Part shown: piece by piece, positions 26,070-34,502 of the stretch
Layout of the letters: every line of letters starts with the position of its first letter
Position numbering within the stretch: position 1 is the stretch's first letter
Assembly: GCA_965229095.1 (NCBI GenBank)
Contig: OZ245855.1
Coordinates: forward strand, 744,001-808,000
Length of the DNA stretch: 64,000 bases
Source: Taibaiella sp965229095
GTDB lineage: Bacteria > Bacteroidota > Bacteroidia > Chitinophagales > Chitinophagaceae
Reading direction: 5' to 3'
Position numbers and translations under genes: made by a program
Notes under the pieces: model-generated
The model's database searches: none
Told to the model about the DNA's origin: nothing
The model's input: only the letters and a program-made list of their open reading frames with translations

Positions 26070-26870
26070 CTATACATATTGTTCCATCTCCTCACGGTAA
26101 GCGGCGGCGGCTTTGGCTGCCTGGTCGGCAAAATCCATACCGTTGCCGGCAAAGATAACTGCGCGGCTTACATTTACCAGGATGCTCACATCTTTGTTGA
26201 TCGCCGTGGTGGCAACGGTGGCCATATCGCCGCCCTGCGTACCTACGCCGGGTATCAGCAGGAAGTGGTCGGGTACGATCTGCCTTATCCTTTGCAATTG
26301 CTCTTGTTGTGTAGCACCTACCACAAACATCGTATTGTCGATCGTGCCCCAGGAAGCTACTGTTCTTAATACTCTCTCATACAACAAACCATCGCCGCTG
26401 GGCTGCAACTGGAAATCTTTGCTGCCCTCGTTGCTGGTGAGCCCTAAAACAATAGCCCATTTATTGGGAAACTGCAGAAAAGGCGCCACGCTGTCTTTAC
26501 CCATATAAGGTGCTACGGTTACGCTGTCGTAAGGATAGGTATCGAAAAAGGTTTTGGCATACTGCTCGGCGGTATTACCTATATCGCCCCGTTTGGCATC
26601 GGCGATCGTAAAAATGTCTTTAGGGATATAGTCCAGTGTCTTGGCCATGCTGATCCAGCCTTTGAGGCCTTGGGCCTCATAAAAGGCCGTATTGATCTTA
26701 TAAGCTACCGTATGCGCCTTGGTGGCATCGATAATGGCTTTGTTGAATTCAAAAACGGGATCTTCCGTAGCAAAAAGGTGCGCCGGTATTTTGGTAATAT
26801 CGGTATCGAGACCCACGCAAAGAAAGGATTTCTTCTTGCGGATCTGTTCAATAAGGGATTGTCTGTTCAT
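26070..26870 (-). CDS. pyrF: Orotidine-5'-phosphate decarboxylase
   Basis: A 266-residue enzyme for the last step of UMP synthesis. FLCVGLDTDITKIP, AYKINTAFYEAQG and TIADAKRGDIGNTAEQYAKTFF show the K-x-DxK..D catalytic arrangement, with DAKRGDI as the key motif. APYMGKDSVAPFL and LLIPGVGTQGGD are the phosphate-binding end. The length and motifs fit the longer (class 2) branch found in Bacteroidota. The ATG at 26870 lies 5 bases after a TACTTTTG box, so the transcript may be leaderless. Other pyr genes are not in the window. Confidence 0.95.
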   Translation of the reverse strand: MNRQSLIEQIRKKKSFLCVGLDTDITKIPAHLFATEDPVFEFNKAIIDATKAHTVAYKINTAFYEAQGLKGWISMAKTLDYIPKDIFTIADAKRGDIGNTAEQYAKTFFDTYPYDSVTVAPYMGKDSVAPFLQFPNKWAIVLGLTSNEGSKDFQLQPSGDGLLYERVLRTVASWGTIDNTMFVVGATQQEQLQRIRQIVPDHFLLIPGVGTQGGDMATVATTAINKDVSILVNVSRAVIFAGNGMDFADQAAKAAAAYREEMEQYV

Positions 26871-26875
26871 GGGTG

Positions 26876-26883
26876 CAAAAGTA
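26876..26883 (-). promoter_or_regulatory. -7 box of pyrF
   Basis: The minus-strand TACTTTTG ends 5 bases before the pyrF ATG. The rest of the 356-base gap to atpD shows no gene. Confidence 0.5.
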
Positions 26884-27174
26884 CTAAAGCATTTTTATTC
26901 CTGTAAATAAGAACGCCGTTCACGATACACTTTAAAAGAGTAAGCGGCCCGCGTTGCAATTAAAAAGTGTTGAAGTGAGAAGGGCAACTGTGAAGGAATA
27001 GCAGGGTAATACAGCGGTAGAAAACATATGCTGTTTGCTTTTATGTATTTAAAAATAGCAGGACATGTGCTTGTTTGTCCTTATTAGTGCTGCAGAAAGC
27101 GCCAGAAAGCGGAAAATAATCTGCTTTTTTGCCTCATCTTTTGCAGATAATTTCCTTTTTTTAAGAATATAGCT

Positions 27175-27182
27175 TACTTTTG
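27175..27182 (+). promoter_or_regulatory. -7 box of atpDC
   Basis: TACTTTTG followed by CAGCC. The same 13 bases occur upstream of purB. The box lies 44 bases before the atpD ATG. A -33 box at the usual spacing is not clear. Confidence 0.5.
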
Positions 27183-27226
27183 CAGCCGAATTGAAAATCT
27201 CTTTATAAAAAAATTTAATTTTTGAT

Positions 27227-28732
27227 ATGCCTAACATTGGTAAAATCAAGCAAATCATCGGCCCTGTAGTCGACGTCCATTTCTCTTCAGACAGCAAATT
27301 ACCTGAAATTTACAACGCTCTTGAGCTTATCCGTGAAAACGGTGAAAAGCTGGTGTTGGAAGTGCAGCAGCACCTCGGGGAAGATAGCGTTCGTTGCGTA
27401 GCAATGGATGGTACAGAAGGTTTGGTGCGTGGATTGTCGGTAACCGATACCGGCAAGGCTATTGCCATGCCTACAGGAGACCAGATCAATGGTCGTCTGT
27501 TCAACGTTACCGGTGATGCGATTGATGGTTTACCGCAGCCGGACAAAACAACTACCCGTCCGATCCATGCGAAACCACCAAAGTTTGAAGACCTGAGCAC
27601 TTCTACCGAGATCCTGTTTACAGGTATCAAAGTAATCGACCTTATCGAGCCTTATGCAAAAGGTGGTAAGATCGGTTTGTTTGGTGGTGCGGGTGTAGGT
27701 AAAACCGTATTGATCCAGGAACTGATCAACAACATCGCTAAAGGCCACGGTGGTCTTTCTGTATTTGCCGGTGTGGGTGAGCGTACCCGTGAAGGTAATG
27801 ACCTGATGCGTGAAATGATCGAGGCCGGTATCGTTAAATACGGCGAGAAATTTGCACACAGTATGGAAGAAGGCGGTTGGGACCTGGCTTCAGTAGACCT
27901 GGAAGGCCTTAAAGAATCTAAAGCTACTTTCGTGTTCGGACAGATGAACGAACCTCCCGGGGCGCGTGCCCGTGTGGCCCTTTCCGGTCTGACTATGGCG
28001 GAATACTTCCGTGATGGCGACGGTAAAGGAAAAGGTAAGGACATCCTGTTCTTCGTAGATAATATCTTCCGTTTTACCCAGGCAGGTTCCGAAGTATCGG
28101 CCCTGTTGGGACGTATGCCTTCTGCGGTGGGTTATCAACCTACGCTGGCTACCGAAATGGGTCTGATGCAGGAGCGTATTACTTCAACCAAAAGCGGTTC
28201 CATTACTTCCGTACAGGCGGTATATGTACCTGCGGATGACTTGACCGATCCGGCGCCGGCTACTACCTTCGCCCACCTGGATGCTACTACCGTATTGAGC
28301 CGTAAGATTGCGGATTTGGGTATCTACCCTGCGGTGGATCCATTGGATTCTACTTCCCGTATCCTTACTCCTGCCGTAGTAGGTGAAGCGCACTATACCT
28401 GCGCCGACCGCGTAAAACTGATCCTGCAACGCTATAAAGAGTTACAAGATATTATCGCGATCCTGGGTATGGATGAATTGAGCGAAGAAGATAAACTGAC
28501 TGTATCCCGCGCCCGTCGTGTACAACGTTTCCTTTCCCAGCCTTTCCACGTAGCAGAGCAGTTTACCGGCCTGCAAGGTGTATTGGTACCGATCGAAGAA
28601 ACGATCCGTGGCTTCAACATGATTATGGATGGTGAAGTAGATGAGTATCCTGAAGCAGCCTTCAACCTGGTAGGTACTATCGACGATGCGATAGCGAAAG
28701 GAAAGAAGCTGATGGAACAGGCCAAAAATTAA
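27227..28732 (+). CDS. atpD: F1Fo ATP synthase subunit beta
   Basis: A 501-residue catalytic F1 subunit. Walker A GGAGVGKTVLIQELINNIA is preceded by TGIKVIDLIEPYAKGGKIGLF. GVGERTREGNDL and ALSGLTMAEYFRD follow, then DILFFVDNIFRFTQAGSEVSALLGRMPSAVGYQPTL, the Walker B and catalytic region. The C-terminus (ELQDIIAILGMDELSEEDKLTVSRARRVQRFLSQPF) includes the DELSEED-type motif. It is followed by atpC, while the alpha, gamma, delta and Fo genes are not in the window. A split atpDC unit is normal in Bacteroidota. Confidence 0.98.
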   Translation: MPNIGKIKQIIGPVVDVHFSSDSKLPEIYNALELIRENGEKLVLEVQQHLGEDSVRCVAMDGTEGLVRGLSVTDTGKAIAMPTGDQINGRLFNVTGDAIDGLPQPDKTTTRPIHAKPPKFEDLSTSTEILFTGIKVIDLIEPYAKGGKIGLFGGAGVGKTVLIQELINNIAKGHGGLSVFAGVGERTREGNDLMREMIEAGIVKYGEKFAHSMEEGGWDLASVDLEGLKESKATFVFGQMNEPPGARARVALSGLTMAEYFRDGDGKGKGKDILFFVDNIFRFTQAGSEVSALLGRMPSAVGYQPTLATEMGLMQERITSTKSGSITSVQAVYVPADDLTDPAPATTFAHLDATTVLSRKIADLGIYPAVDPLDSTSRILTPAVVGEAHYTCADRVKLILQRYKELQDIIAILGMDELSEEDKLTVSRARRVQRFLSQPFHVAEQFTGLQGVLVPIEETIRGFNMIMDGEVDEYPEAAFNLVGTIDDAIAKGKKLMEQAKN

Positions 28733-28822
28733 TTAGCAAATTAGCAAATAGCTTTAGCAGCAAATTAAAGGGTCTTTCCCGTTTGCCACAGGAGCACATT
28801 TGCACATTTCCATACGAGCAAT

Positions 28823-29080
28823 ATGCAATTAGAAATATTAACACCCGAGCATAAAGTTTTTAGCGGTAACGTCTATGGCGTTCAGTTGCCAGGCGTTGAA
28901 GGCTCTTTCGAGATCCTGCAAAACCACGCACCTATGGTAGCGGCTTTGGGAGTAGGCAGAATGAAGATCCTGAAGGATAAGAACAGCAATGAAACCTATA
29001 ACATCAGCGGCGGATTTGTAGAAACCCTGAACAACAAAACGACTGTTTTGCTGGAAGGTGCCGAATCTGTTTCTTACTAA
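28823..29080 (+). CDS. atpC: F1Fo ATP synthase subunit epsilon, short form
   Basis: 85 residues matching only the N-terminal beta-sandwich of subunit epsilon (MQLEILTPEHKVFSGNVYGVQLPGVEGSFEILQNHAPMVAALGVGRMKI). The C-terminal helical domain, which inhibits the enzyme in other bacteria, is missing. This short form is common in Bacteroidota. The gene lies 90 bases after atpD and is followed by a strong terminator. Confidence 0.93.
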   Translation: MQLEILTPEHKVFSGNVYGVQLPGVEGSFEILQNHAPMVAALGVGRMKILKDKNSNETYNISGGFVETLNNKTTVLLEGAESVSY

Positions 29081-29104
29081 AGGCTCTGCGTTTTTATAAC
29101 GAAT

Positions 29105-29139
29105 AAAAGCGTCCTGGTTCCAATACCAGGACGCTTTTT
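29105..29139 (+). terminator. Intrinsic terminator of atpDC
   Basis: A 13-bp stem, AAAAGCGTCCTGG/CCAGGACGCTTTT, with an 8-base loop followed by TC. It lies 24 bases after the atpC stop codon. Confidence 0.9.
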
Positions 29140-29264
29140 CTATACGGCATGATCAATAGCAGCATAGCTATTAGAAAGCAATGGTGTTCCTTCCTGTTCG
29201 GTGCAGCGTAATCAAAGTAGGCAGCTTATAGCACAAGGTCGCATATTGCTGTATTTGCATAGAT

Positions 29265-29310
29265 ATGGTACCAGTAGCGCCATCGCATGCGATGGCGCTA
29301 CTGGTACCAT
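29265..29310. repeat. Perfect 46-bp palindrome between atpC and rodA
   Basis: The sequence is its own reverse complement over 46 bases, centred on GCATGC between 29287 and 29288, with outer ends ATGGTACC and GGTACCAT. It lies between the atpC terminator and the end of rodA and is separate from both. No T-run is attached, so it is not a typical terminator. Confidence 0.8.
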
Positions 29311-29395
29311 TGATTAATTTCTTCTCGTTATGCCAGGGCGTAATCACGCCAACTATATCTTATAACGTGTGGTCAATGGTGTGACCAGCAAAAAA

Positions 29396-30706
29396 TTACC
29401 GGATCAGCATTTGCCGGTCGGCATCGAGCCGCAACAGGATAAACAGGAATATACTGAAAGAAAGCAGGGAAGTGCCGCCATAACTGAGCATGGGCAAGGT
29501 AATACCGATTACCGGCGCTAGTCCCATGGTCATAGAGAGGTTGATGGCCAGGTGAAAGAACAAAATGGAGGCCACGCAATAAGCATACACCCTGCTGAAC
29601 AGGGAGCGCTGCCGTTCGGCAATAGTGACGATCCGCAGCAACAGGGCAAGGTACAGCAGGATAAGAATAGTACTGCCTACGAAGCCGAATTGCTCCCCGA
29701 TACCGCAGAATACGAAATCTGTGTTTTGTTCCGGTACAAAGGAATATTTGGTTTGCGTGCCATTGCCCAGCCCTTTGCCCAGGAGCCCGCCGCTGCCAAT
29801 CGCTATCTTGGATTGGCGTACGTTATAATCTGCATCCTTTTTGGGCACCACACCAGGCTTCTGGTACTCTTCGGGTACATCCTGGCCCAGCATAGAGTAA
29901 ATACGTTCTGTTTGGTAGCCCTGAAATACATGTTTGAATACATAAGGCACCATAACCTGGGAAAACAAGACAGCTATGAGCCAGGCCCCTACAATGACCA
30001 GGATTATGGCCTTATTCCGCTTCATCTGGCGACGGAGCAGCCAGCCGGCCAATATGGGGATAAGCGTAATGATGATAAAAAAGGGTAAACGCTCGATCAG
30101 TAGGGTTCCCACCAGCAAGCCTGCCACCGAAAAACCGATTGCCAGGATAGCATTGGGCAGGCCTTCGCGGTACATGGCCAGGAAGAAAGAAAAATAAACC
30201 AATGCCAGTCCCGTCTCATTTTGTTTGATGATGATGGCGCAAGGTACCAGGACGATAGCCGCTGCAATAAGCCTGTCTTTAAGGGTTTTGAAATTGGTTT
30301 CCGGTGTGGATAAGAAACGGGCCAATGCCAGTGCCGTAAATATTTTACACATCTCGCCCGGCTGGAAGCTGAAAGAACCAAACTTGATAAAGCTGTGCGA
30401 GCCTTTTACTTCCGATCCCAGTGCAAAGGTAGCCAATAGCAGCACAATGCCGATAAGATAGGACAGGTAAGCTACGGCAGAGAAAAATTTACTATCGGTA
30501 AGAATAATGATAAGTCCCGTAACCAGCGAAATACACAGCCAGGTAAGCTGCTTCATATGGCTTTTGCTCGGATCAAAGAAAGGATCGGTAAAGTCGATAT
30601 ATTCCACAGAAAATACTGCCATGATCCCGATAGCTACCAGGATCAGGTACAGGTAAATAACGGGCCAGTCTATACGGCTTGTTATAGGTTTGCGGCCTAA
30701 GCTCAT
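29396..30706 (-). CDS. rodA: Rod shape-determining protein RodA (SEDS glycosyltransferase)
   Basis: A 436-residue membrane protein with about ten helices that polymerises lipid II during cell elongation. The SEDS pattern is visible: GSEVKGSHSFIKFGSFSFQPGEMCKI, KQNETGLALVYFSFFLAMYREGL with the catalytic-loop Asp replaced by Asn-Glu, and near the end GNGTQTKYSFVPEQNTDFVFCGIGEQFGFVG and MTMGLAPVIGITLPMLSYGGTSLLS. It follows mrdA by 26 bases, the usual pair of transpeptidase and SEDS polymerase. The mreBCD genes that often precede this pair are not in the window. Confidence 0.95.
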   Translation of the reverse strand: MSLGRKPITSRIDWPVIYLYLILVAIGIMAVFSVEYIDFTDPFFDPSKSHMKQLTWLCISLVTGLIIILTDSKFFSAVAYLSYLIGIVLLLATFALGSEVKGSHSFIKFGSFSFQPGEMCKIFTALALARFLSTPETNFKTLKDRLIAAAIVLVPCAIIIKQNETGLALVYFSFFLAMYREGLPNAILAIGFSVAGLLVGTLLIERLPFFIIITLIPILAGWLLRRQMKRNKAIILVIVGAWLIAVLFSQVMVPYVFKHVFQGYQTERIYSMLGQDVPEEYQKPGVVPKKDADYNVRQSKIAIGSGGLLGKGLGNGTQTKYSFVPEQNTDFVFCGIGEQFGFVGSTILILLYLALLLRIVTIAERQRSLFSRVYAYCVASILFFHLAINLSMTMGLAPVIGITLPMLSYGGTSLLSFSIFLFILLRLDADRQMLIR

Positions 30707-30732
30707 GTCGTTTGTTTTAGCGGGTAATGGGT

Positions 30733-32790
30733 TTAGTTGTGAAGCCTTATGCCATCGGTATTGCGGCCATTGGGATCGTAGTAATCTTTCATTATTTGTT
30801 TTACCAGGAAGGTATCGCGTACCCGCTTCACACTATCTTTCGTGCGCCTGTCGGCCGTACGCAATAAATCTCTCAGCATATCCTTCTGGCGTTGCAGCGA
30901 GTCGATTACACGGATATAGCTTTTTACGGTATTGGCTTTATACATTTTCTCCTGGAGGGCGATCCTGGTGGTACCGGAAATACTGTCTTTCAGGTATTTT
31001 TCCATCATAAGGCTGGCGATAGGTCCGGCCCAGGTAGCGCCGTAGCCTGAATTCTGTACCACCACCGCAATGGCGATCTTGGGATCGTTTTTGGGGGCAA
31101 AACAAACGAACACGGAGTGGTTGTCCAGCTTGGTTTTCTGGCCATTGAGGATCCAGTAGTTTTCTACCGTTCCGGTTTTACCGCATACTTCCACGCCCGG
31201 CAATATGGCTACTTTACCGGTACCGCGGTTAACCACATCCTCCATACCCATAATCACCGATTCGAAATCTTCATTGGAGATATGCGTAGGTGCATGTTTT
31301 ACCAGGTAATCTTTCAATAAAGGGTCTTTGCTATTGCCGCCTATGCTTTTTACGAAGTGGGGTACATAATAGTAACCCCTGTTGGCAATAAGGCACATGG
31401 CATTGGCCATCTGCAGCGGGGTCATATCGACCTCGCCTTGTCCCATACCTACGAAGACCATGGTGCAGGAGTTCCAGCTACCCCTGTATTTATCGTTGAA
31501 ATAAGCGGAGTCGGGGATACCGCCGGGCTTTTCGCCGGGTATATCGATGCCCAACGGGTGGCCCAGGCCAAAAGAGGAAAGATAATCGTGCCAGCGCTGC
31601 AAACCTTCGTGTGTACCTCCCGGCCACTTTTTAGAGTCTACTGTTTTCCGGAAAACGTCGCAGAAATACGAGTTGCAGGAATTGGCCATCGCCAGGCGGA
31701 GATTGGCCGCGTGGCCGCCACCGGAGTGCGTACACCCTATGCGCCTGCCGCAGGCATAATAGCCACCCGCGCAGGGATAGCCGTAAGCCGGGGTGATGGC
31801 CCCTACGTCGAGACCGATAAGCGCCGTAAGGGGTTTAAAGGTAGAGCCTGGAGGATACTGTGCCAGGATAGCCCTGTTGAACAAAGGACGGGTATAGTTA
31901 CGGCTGAGTTCGTTGTAGCCTTTTCCGAAAGTAGCCCCGGAGAGCAGGTTGGGATCATAAGAAGGCGCCGATACCAATGCGAGGATACCGCCGGTCTTGG
32001 GGTCAATGGCAATGGCGCTGCCGATCTTGCCTGCCATCAGCTTTTCGCCATAAGCTTGTAAATCTGCATCGAGATAGAGTTCCAGCGTTCTGCCGGCGAT
32101 GGAGGGCGTATCCAGGCTGCCGTTTTTATACGAATCCCGGGGCCTGTTCAATACATCGCGTACCATGTATTCTACACCGCGCTGCCCACGCAGTGCTTCT
32201 TCGTAACGGCTTTCCAATCCGCTTTGGCCCACATAATCGCCCTGGCGGTAAGAGGCATAACGGGGGCTGCTCAGCATGCTTTCGCTCACCTCGTTAAGAT
32301 AGCCGAAAATATGGGCGCCGATACCCAGAGGGTAATTACGTGTGGAACGTTCCTGCAATTCAAAACCGTCGAAGAGATAAAGGTTTTCCTGGATACGGGC
32401 ATTCTTTTCGGGAGAAAGTCCTGCCTCGTAGACGCTCTGCCGCTGGTAACCGTTACGCACGGTCAGCTTTTTCATGGTCTTCTCAAAATTTGCCGGGGTG
32501 GTACCCATCACCTGGCAAAATAAGGCGGTGTCGAGGCTCTTTACCTTGATAGGTGTAACTGCCAGGTCGTAGGTCACGTTGTTGACGAGCAAAGCCTTTC
32601 CTTTACGATCGATAATCGCTCCCCTTGCCGGGTATATGACCTTACGGAAAATCGCCTGGCCATCGGCCATTACTTTATATTTATCCTCCAGCACCTGCAA
32701 GGTGAACAGCCTGGCGATGAGGATCAAAGCCAACGCAATAAACACACCTCTGATGATCCAGGGACGGGGATTCTGACTGAATGCGGACAT
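30733..32790 (-). CDS. mrdA: Penicillin-binding protein 2 (elongation transpeptidase)
   Basis: A 685-residue inner-membrane enzyme that cross-links peptidoglycan with RodA. A single N-terminal anchor (IIRGVFIALALILIARLF) leads to the PBP dimerisation domain (YPARGAIIDRKGKALLVNN). The transpeptidase domain has S316-T-F-K, SCN (ANSCNSYFC) and KTGT (CGKTGTVEN). I chose the ATG at 32790; the upstream 20 codons are not PBP-like, and the promoter boxes lie within them. A -7 box TATCTTTG lies 28 bases upstream. It is the first gene of an operon with rodA. Confidence 0.95.
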   Translation of the reverse strand: MSAFSQNPRPWIIRGVFIALALILIARLFTLQVLEDKYKVMADGQAIFRKVIYPARGAIIDRKGKALLVNNVTYDLAVTPIKVKSLDTALFCQVMGTTPANFEKTMKKLTVRNGYQRQSVYEAGLSPEKNARIQENLYLFDGFELQERSTRNYPLGIGAHIFGYLNEVSESMLSSPRYASYRQGDYVGQSGLESRYEEALRGQRGVEYMVRDVLNRPRDSYKNGSLDTPSIAGRTLELYLDADLQAYGEKLMAGKIGSAIAIDPKTGGILALVSAPSYDPNLLSGATFGKGYNELSRNYTRPLFNRAILAQYPPGSTFKPLTALIGLDVGAITPAYGYPCAGGYYACGRRIGCTHSGGGHAANLRLAMANSCNSYFCDVFRKTVDSKKWPGGTHEGLQRWHDYLSSFGLGHPLGIDIPGEKPGGIPDSAYFNDKYRGSWNSCTMVFVGMGQGEVDMTPLQMANAMCLIANRGYYYVPHFVKSIGGNSKDPLLKDYLVKHAPTHISNEDFESVIMGMEDVVNRGTGKVAILPGVEVCGKTGTVENYWILNGQKTKLDNHSVFVCFAPKNDPKIAIAVVVQNSGYGATWAGPIASLMMEKYLKDSISGTTRIALQEKMYKANTVKSYIRVIDSLQRQKDMLRDLLRTADRRTKDSVKRVRDTFLVKQIMKDYYDPNGRNTDGIRLHN

Positions 32791-32818
32791 GTAAGAGAAT
32801 GAAAAATAGAAATATACA

Positions 32819-32852
32819 CAAAGATAGTGCCACAAGCATTTTGAATGCAAAA
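32819..32852 (-). promoter_or_regulatory. Promoter of mrdA-rodA
   Basis: On the minus strand a TTTTG (about 32848-32852) and a TATCTTTG (32819-32826) are 21 bases apart, a good match to the Bacteroidota -33/-7 pair. Confidence 0.6.
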
Positions 32853-32891
32853 AATTAATCCTAACTTTTTAAAATAATCCTAAATTCCTTC

Positions 32892-32899
32892 TACTTTTG
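32892..32899 (+). promoter_or_regulatory. -7 box of the histidine kinase gene
   Basis: TACTTTTG lies 17 bases before the TTG start of the kinase. It supports that start, because no ATG follows until well inside the protein. Confidence 0.45.
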
Positions 32900-32916
32900 T
32901 TTGAAACTGCAATACC

Positions 32917-33972
32917 TTGTCCGTAATAAAATCCAAAAATACTTCACCGGCCATTCTTTCCTTTTTTACGGCATTGATCCTGGCTGTTATCATCACCCTT
33001 TTTACCCTTTTCCTCAAACAACCCTGGTATATTGACCTTACTGCATTCGGGCTTACATTTATCGTTGCCTATACGCTTTACTTCAATACGCTTCAGTATT
33101 TCATTTACCGGAAAATAAAGCTGATCTATAAATTCATTTACCAGACTAAAGCTACGAAAAGAGAAGAGTTCTTTTACCAGAATATCTTGCCCCAGAAGTC
33201 GATCGACGAGGTGCGCAAAGATGTAGAGCGCTGGGCCATCGAAAAGAGGGATGAAATTGAAATGTTGCAGAAGAACGAGCAATTCCGGAAAGAATTCCTG
33301 ATGAACCTGGCCCATGAGTTGCGTACCCCCATCTTTACGGTACAGGGTTATGTGCATACCCTGCTCAACGGCGCAATAGACGATGCTTCGGTGAACCGGA
33401 AGTTTTTAAGCAATGCGACCAAAGGTATTCAGCGCCTGGTACAGCTGGCCGACGATTTGGACCAGATATCCAAGCTGGAATCGGGTAAGATCCCTATCGT
33501 ACAGGAATCGTTCGTGATCCAGGAACTGGTGCGGGATGTATATGAAGAGATGATGCTGAAGGCAAGGGACCGTAATATCGATATGCTGATCAAAAAGGGC
33601 ACGGAAGCGGGTATAACCGTTTATGCCGATAAGCAGAAAGTGAAACAGGTGATCGTGAACCTGGTAGTCAATGCCCTGAAATATGGCAACGAAGGCGGAT
33701 CGATCACGACCGGCTTTTACCAGATGGACGAGGGTAGGGTATATATAGAAGTTTCGGACGATGGCCCCGGTATTGCCGAACATCATCTTTCCCGTATTTT
33801 CGAACGCTTTTACCGTGCCGATCGCAGCCGCAGCCGCGAGATAGGAGGAACGGGTCTGGGCCTGGCCATTGTAAAGCATATTATCGAAGCCCACGGGCAA
33901 ACCGTAACCGTAAGAAGTAAAGTAGGGGTGGGTTCTTCTTTCGGCTTTACCCTCGACAAGGGCAAATCTTAA
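32917..33972 (+). CDS. Sensor histidine kinase, PhoR-like
   Basis: A 351-residue inner-membrane kinase. Two membrane helices (about 12-34 and 40-58) are separated by a very short outside loop. A coiled-coil linker follows. The HisKA box FLMNLAHELRTPIFTVQGYVHTL holds the phospho-accepting His. The HATPase domain has N (VNLVVNALKYG), G1 (VSDDGPGIAEHHLSRIFERFYR) and G2 (GGTGLGLAIVKHIIEAHG) boxes. The start is the TTG at 32917, 17 bases after a TACTTTTG box. No response regulator lies beside it, so it is an orphan here. With no real sensor domain, the signal is probably from the membrane or from a partner protein. Confidence 0.9.
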   Translation: MSVIKSKNTSPAILSFFTALILAVIITLFTLFLKQPWYIDLTAFGLTFIVAYTLYFNTLQYFIYRKIKLIYKFIYQTKATKREEFFYQNILPQKSIDEVRKDVERWAIEKRDEIEMLQKNEQFRKEFLMNLAHELRTPIFTVQGYVHTLLNGAIDDASVNRKFLSNATKGIQRLVQLADDLDQISKLESGKIPIVQESFVIQELVRDVYEEMMLKARDRNIDMLIKKGTEAGITVYADKQKVKQVIVNLVVNALKYGNEGGSITTGFYQMDEGRVYIEVSDDGPGIAEHHLSRIFERFYRADRSRSREIGGTGLGLAIVKHIIEAHGQTVTVRSKVGVGSSFGFTLDKGKS

Positions 33973-33980
33973 TCCGGCAA

Positions 33981-34292
33981 TTACAACGAACTGCTTACAT
34001 AAGCACAAGCCGCTTTCGCTAACTCGGGCCATAGCGCCTTATGCTGAAAAGGCACCTGTACCCATTCCTTCATGGCCCTGCCTTTACCCGAAGGGTCGAA
34101 TAAAACAGCAGCTTTAAGACCAAGCGCCTTAGCATGGGCATCGCCTTTCAATTTAAATACCATGCAATTGTCGAAAAAGCTGATAAAAGCTTTCCCGCCG
34201 GTCTTGAAACAAGGTTTGCCAAACATCTGGCTCTCCGTGGCGCCACCGATAGCGCGGCCTGCTTCGAGGTATTGCAGTTCCTGGTCTGTCAT
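33981..34292 (-). CDS. TfoX/Sxy N-terminal domain-like protein
   Basis: A 103-residue cytoplasmic protein. GGATESQMFGKPCFKTGGKAFISFFDNCMVFKL and FDPSGKGRAMKEWVQVPF are the conserved parts of the stand-alone TfoX N-terminal-domain family of Bacteroidota. The role is unknown; in gammaproteobacteria the full-length relative controls competence, which should not be assumed here. The gene is convergent with the histidine kinase, 8 bases apart. Confidence 0.75.
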   Translation of the reverse strand: MTDQELQYLEAGRAIGGATESQMFGKPCFKTGGKAFISFFDNCMVFKLKGDAHAKALGLKAAVLFDPSGKGRAMKEWVQVPFQHKALWPELAKAACAYVSSSL

Positions 34293-34502
34293 GATAAATA
34301 AGGTGTTTAAAAGTTGCTTTCCACTCCCGGCATCAGGAAGAAACCCCGTTTCTTGTTACTACGAAGGACGTGTTTTGCTTTTTGCCAAAAATAAAATAAA
34401 TATGCCAACGAAAGACCGGCGGATACAGGCTTCTCTTAATTGACGGAAAAAGCCTGAAGTTTTTGACTAAATTCGCCCAGGTTTTTCAATCGATCACAGG
34501 CT

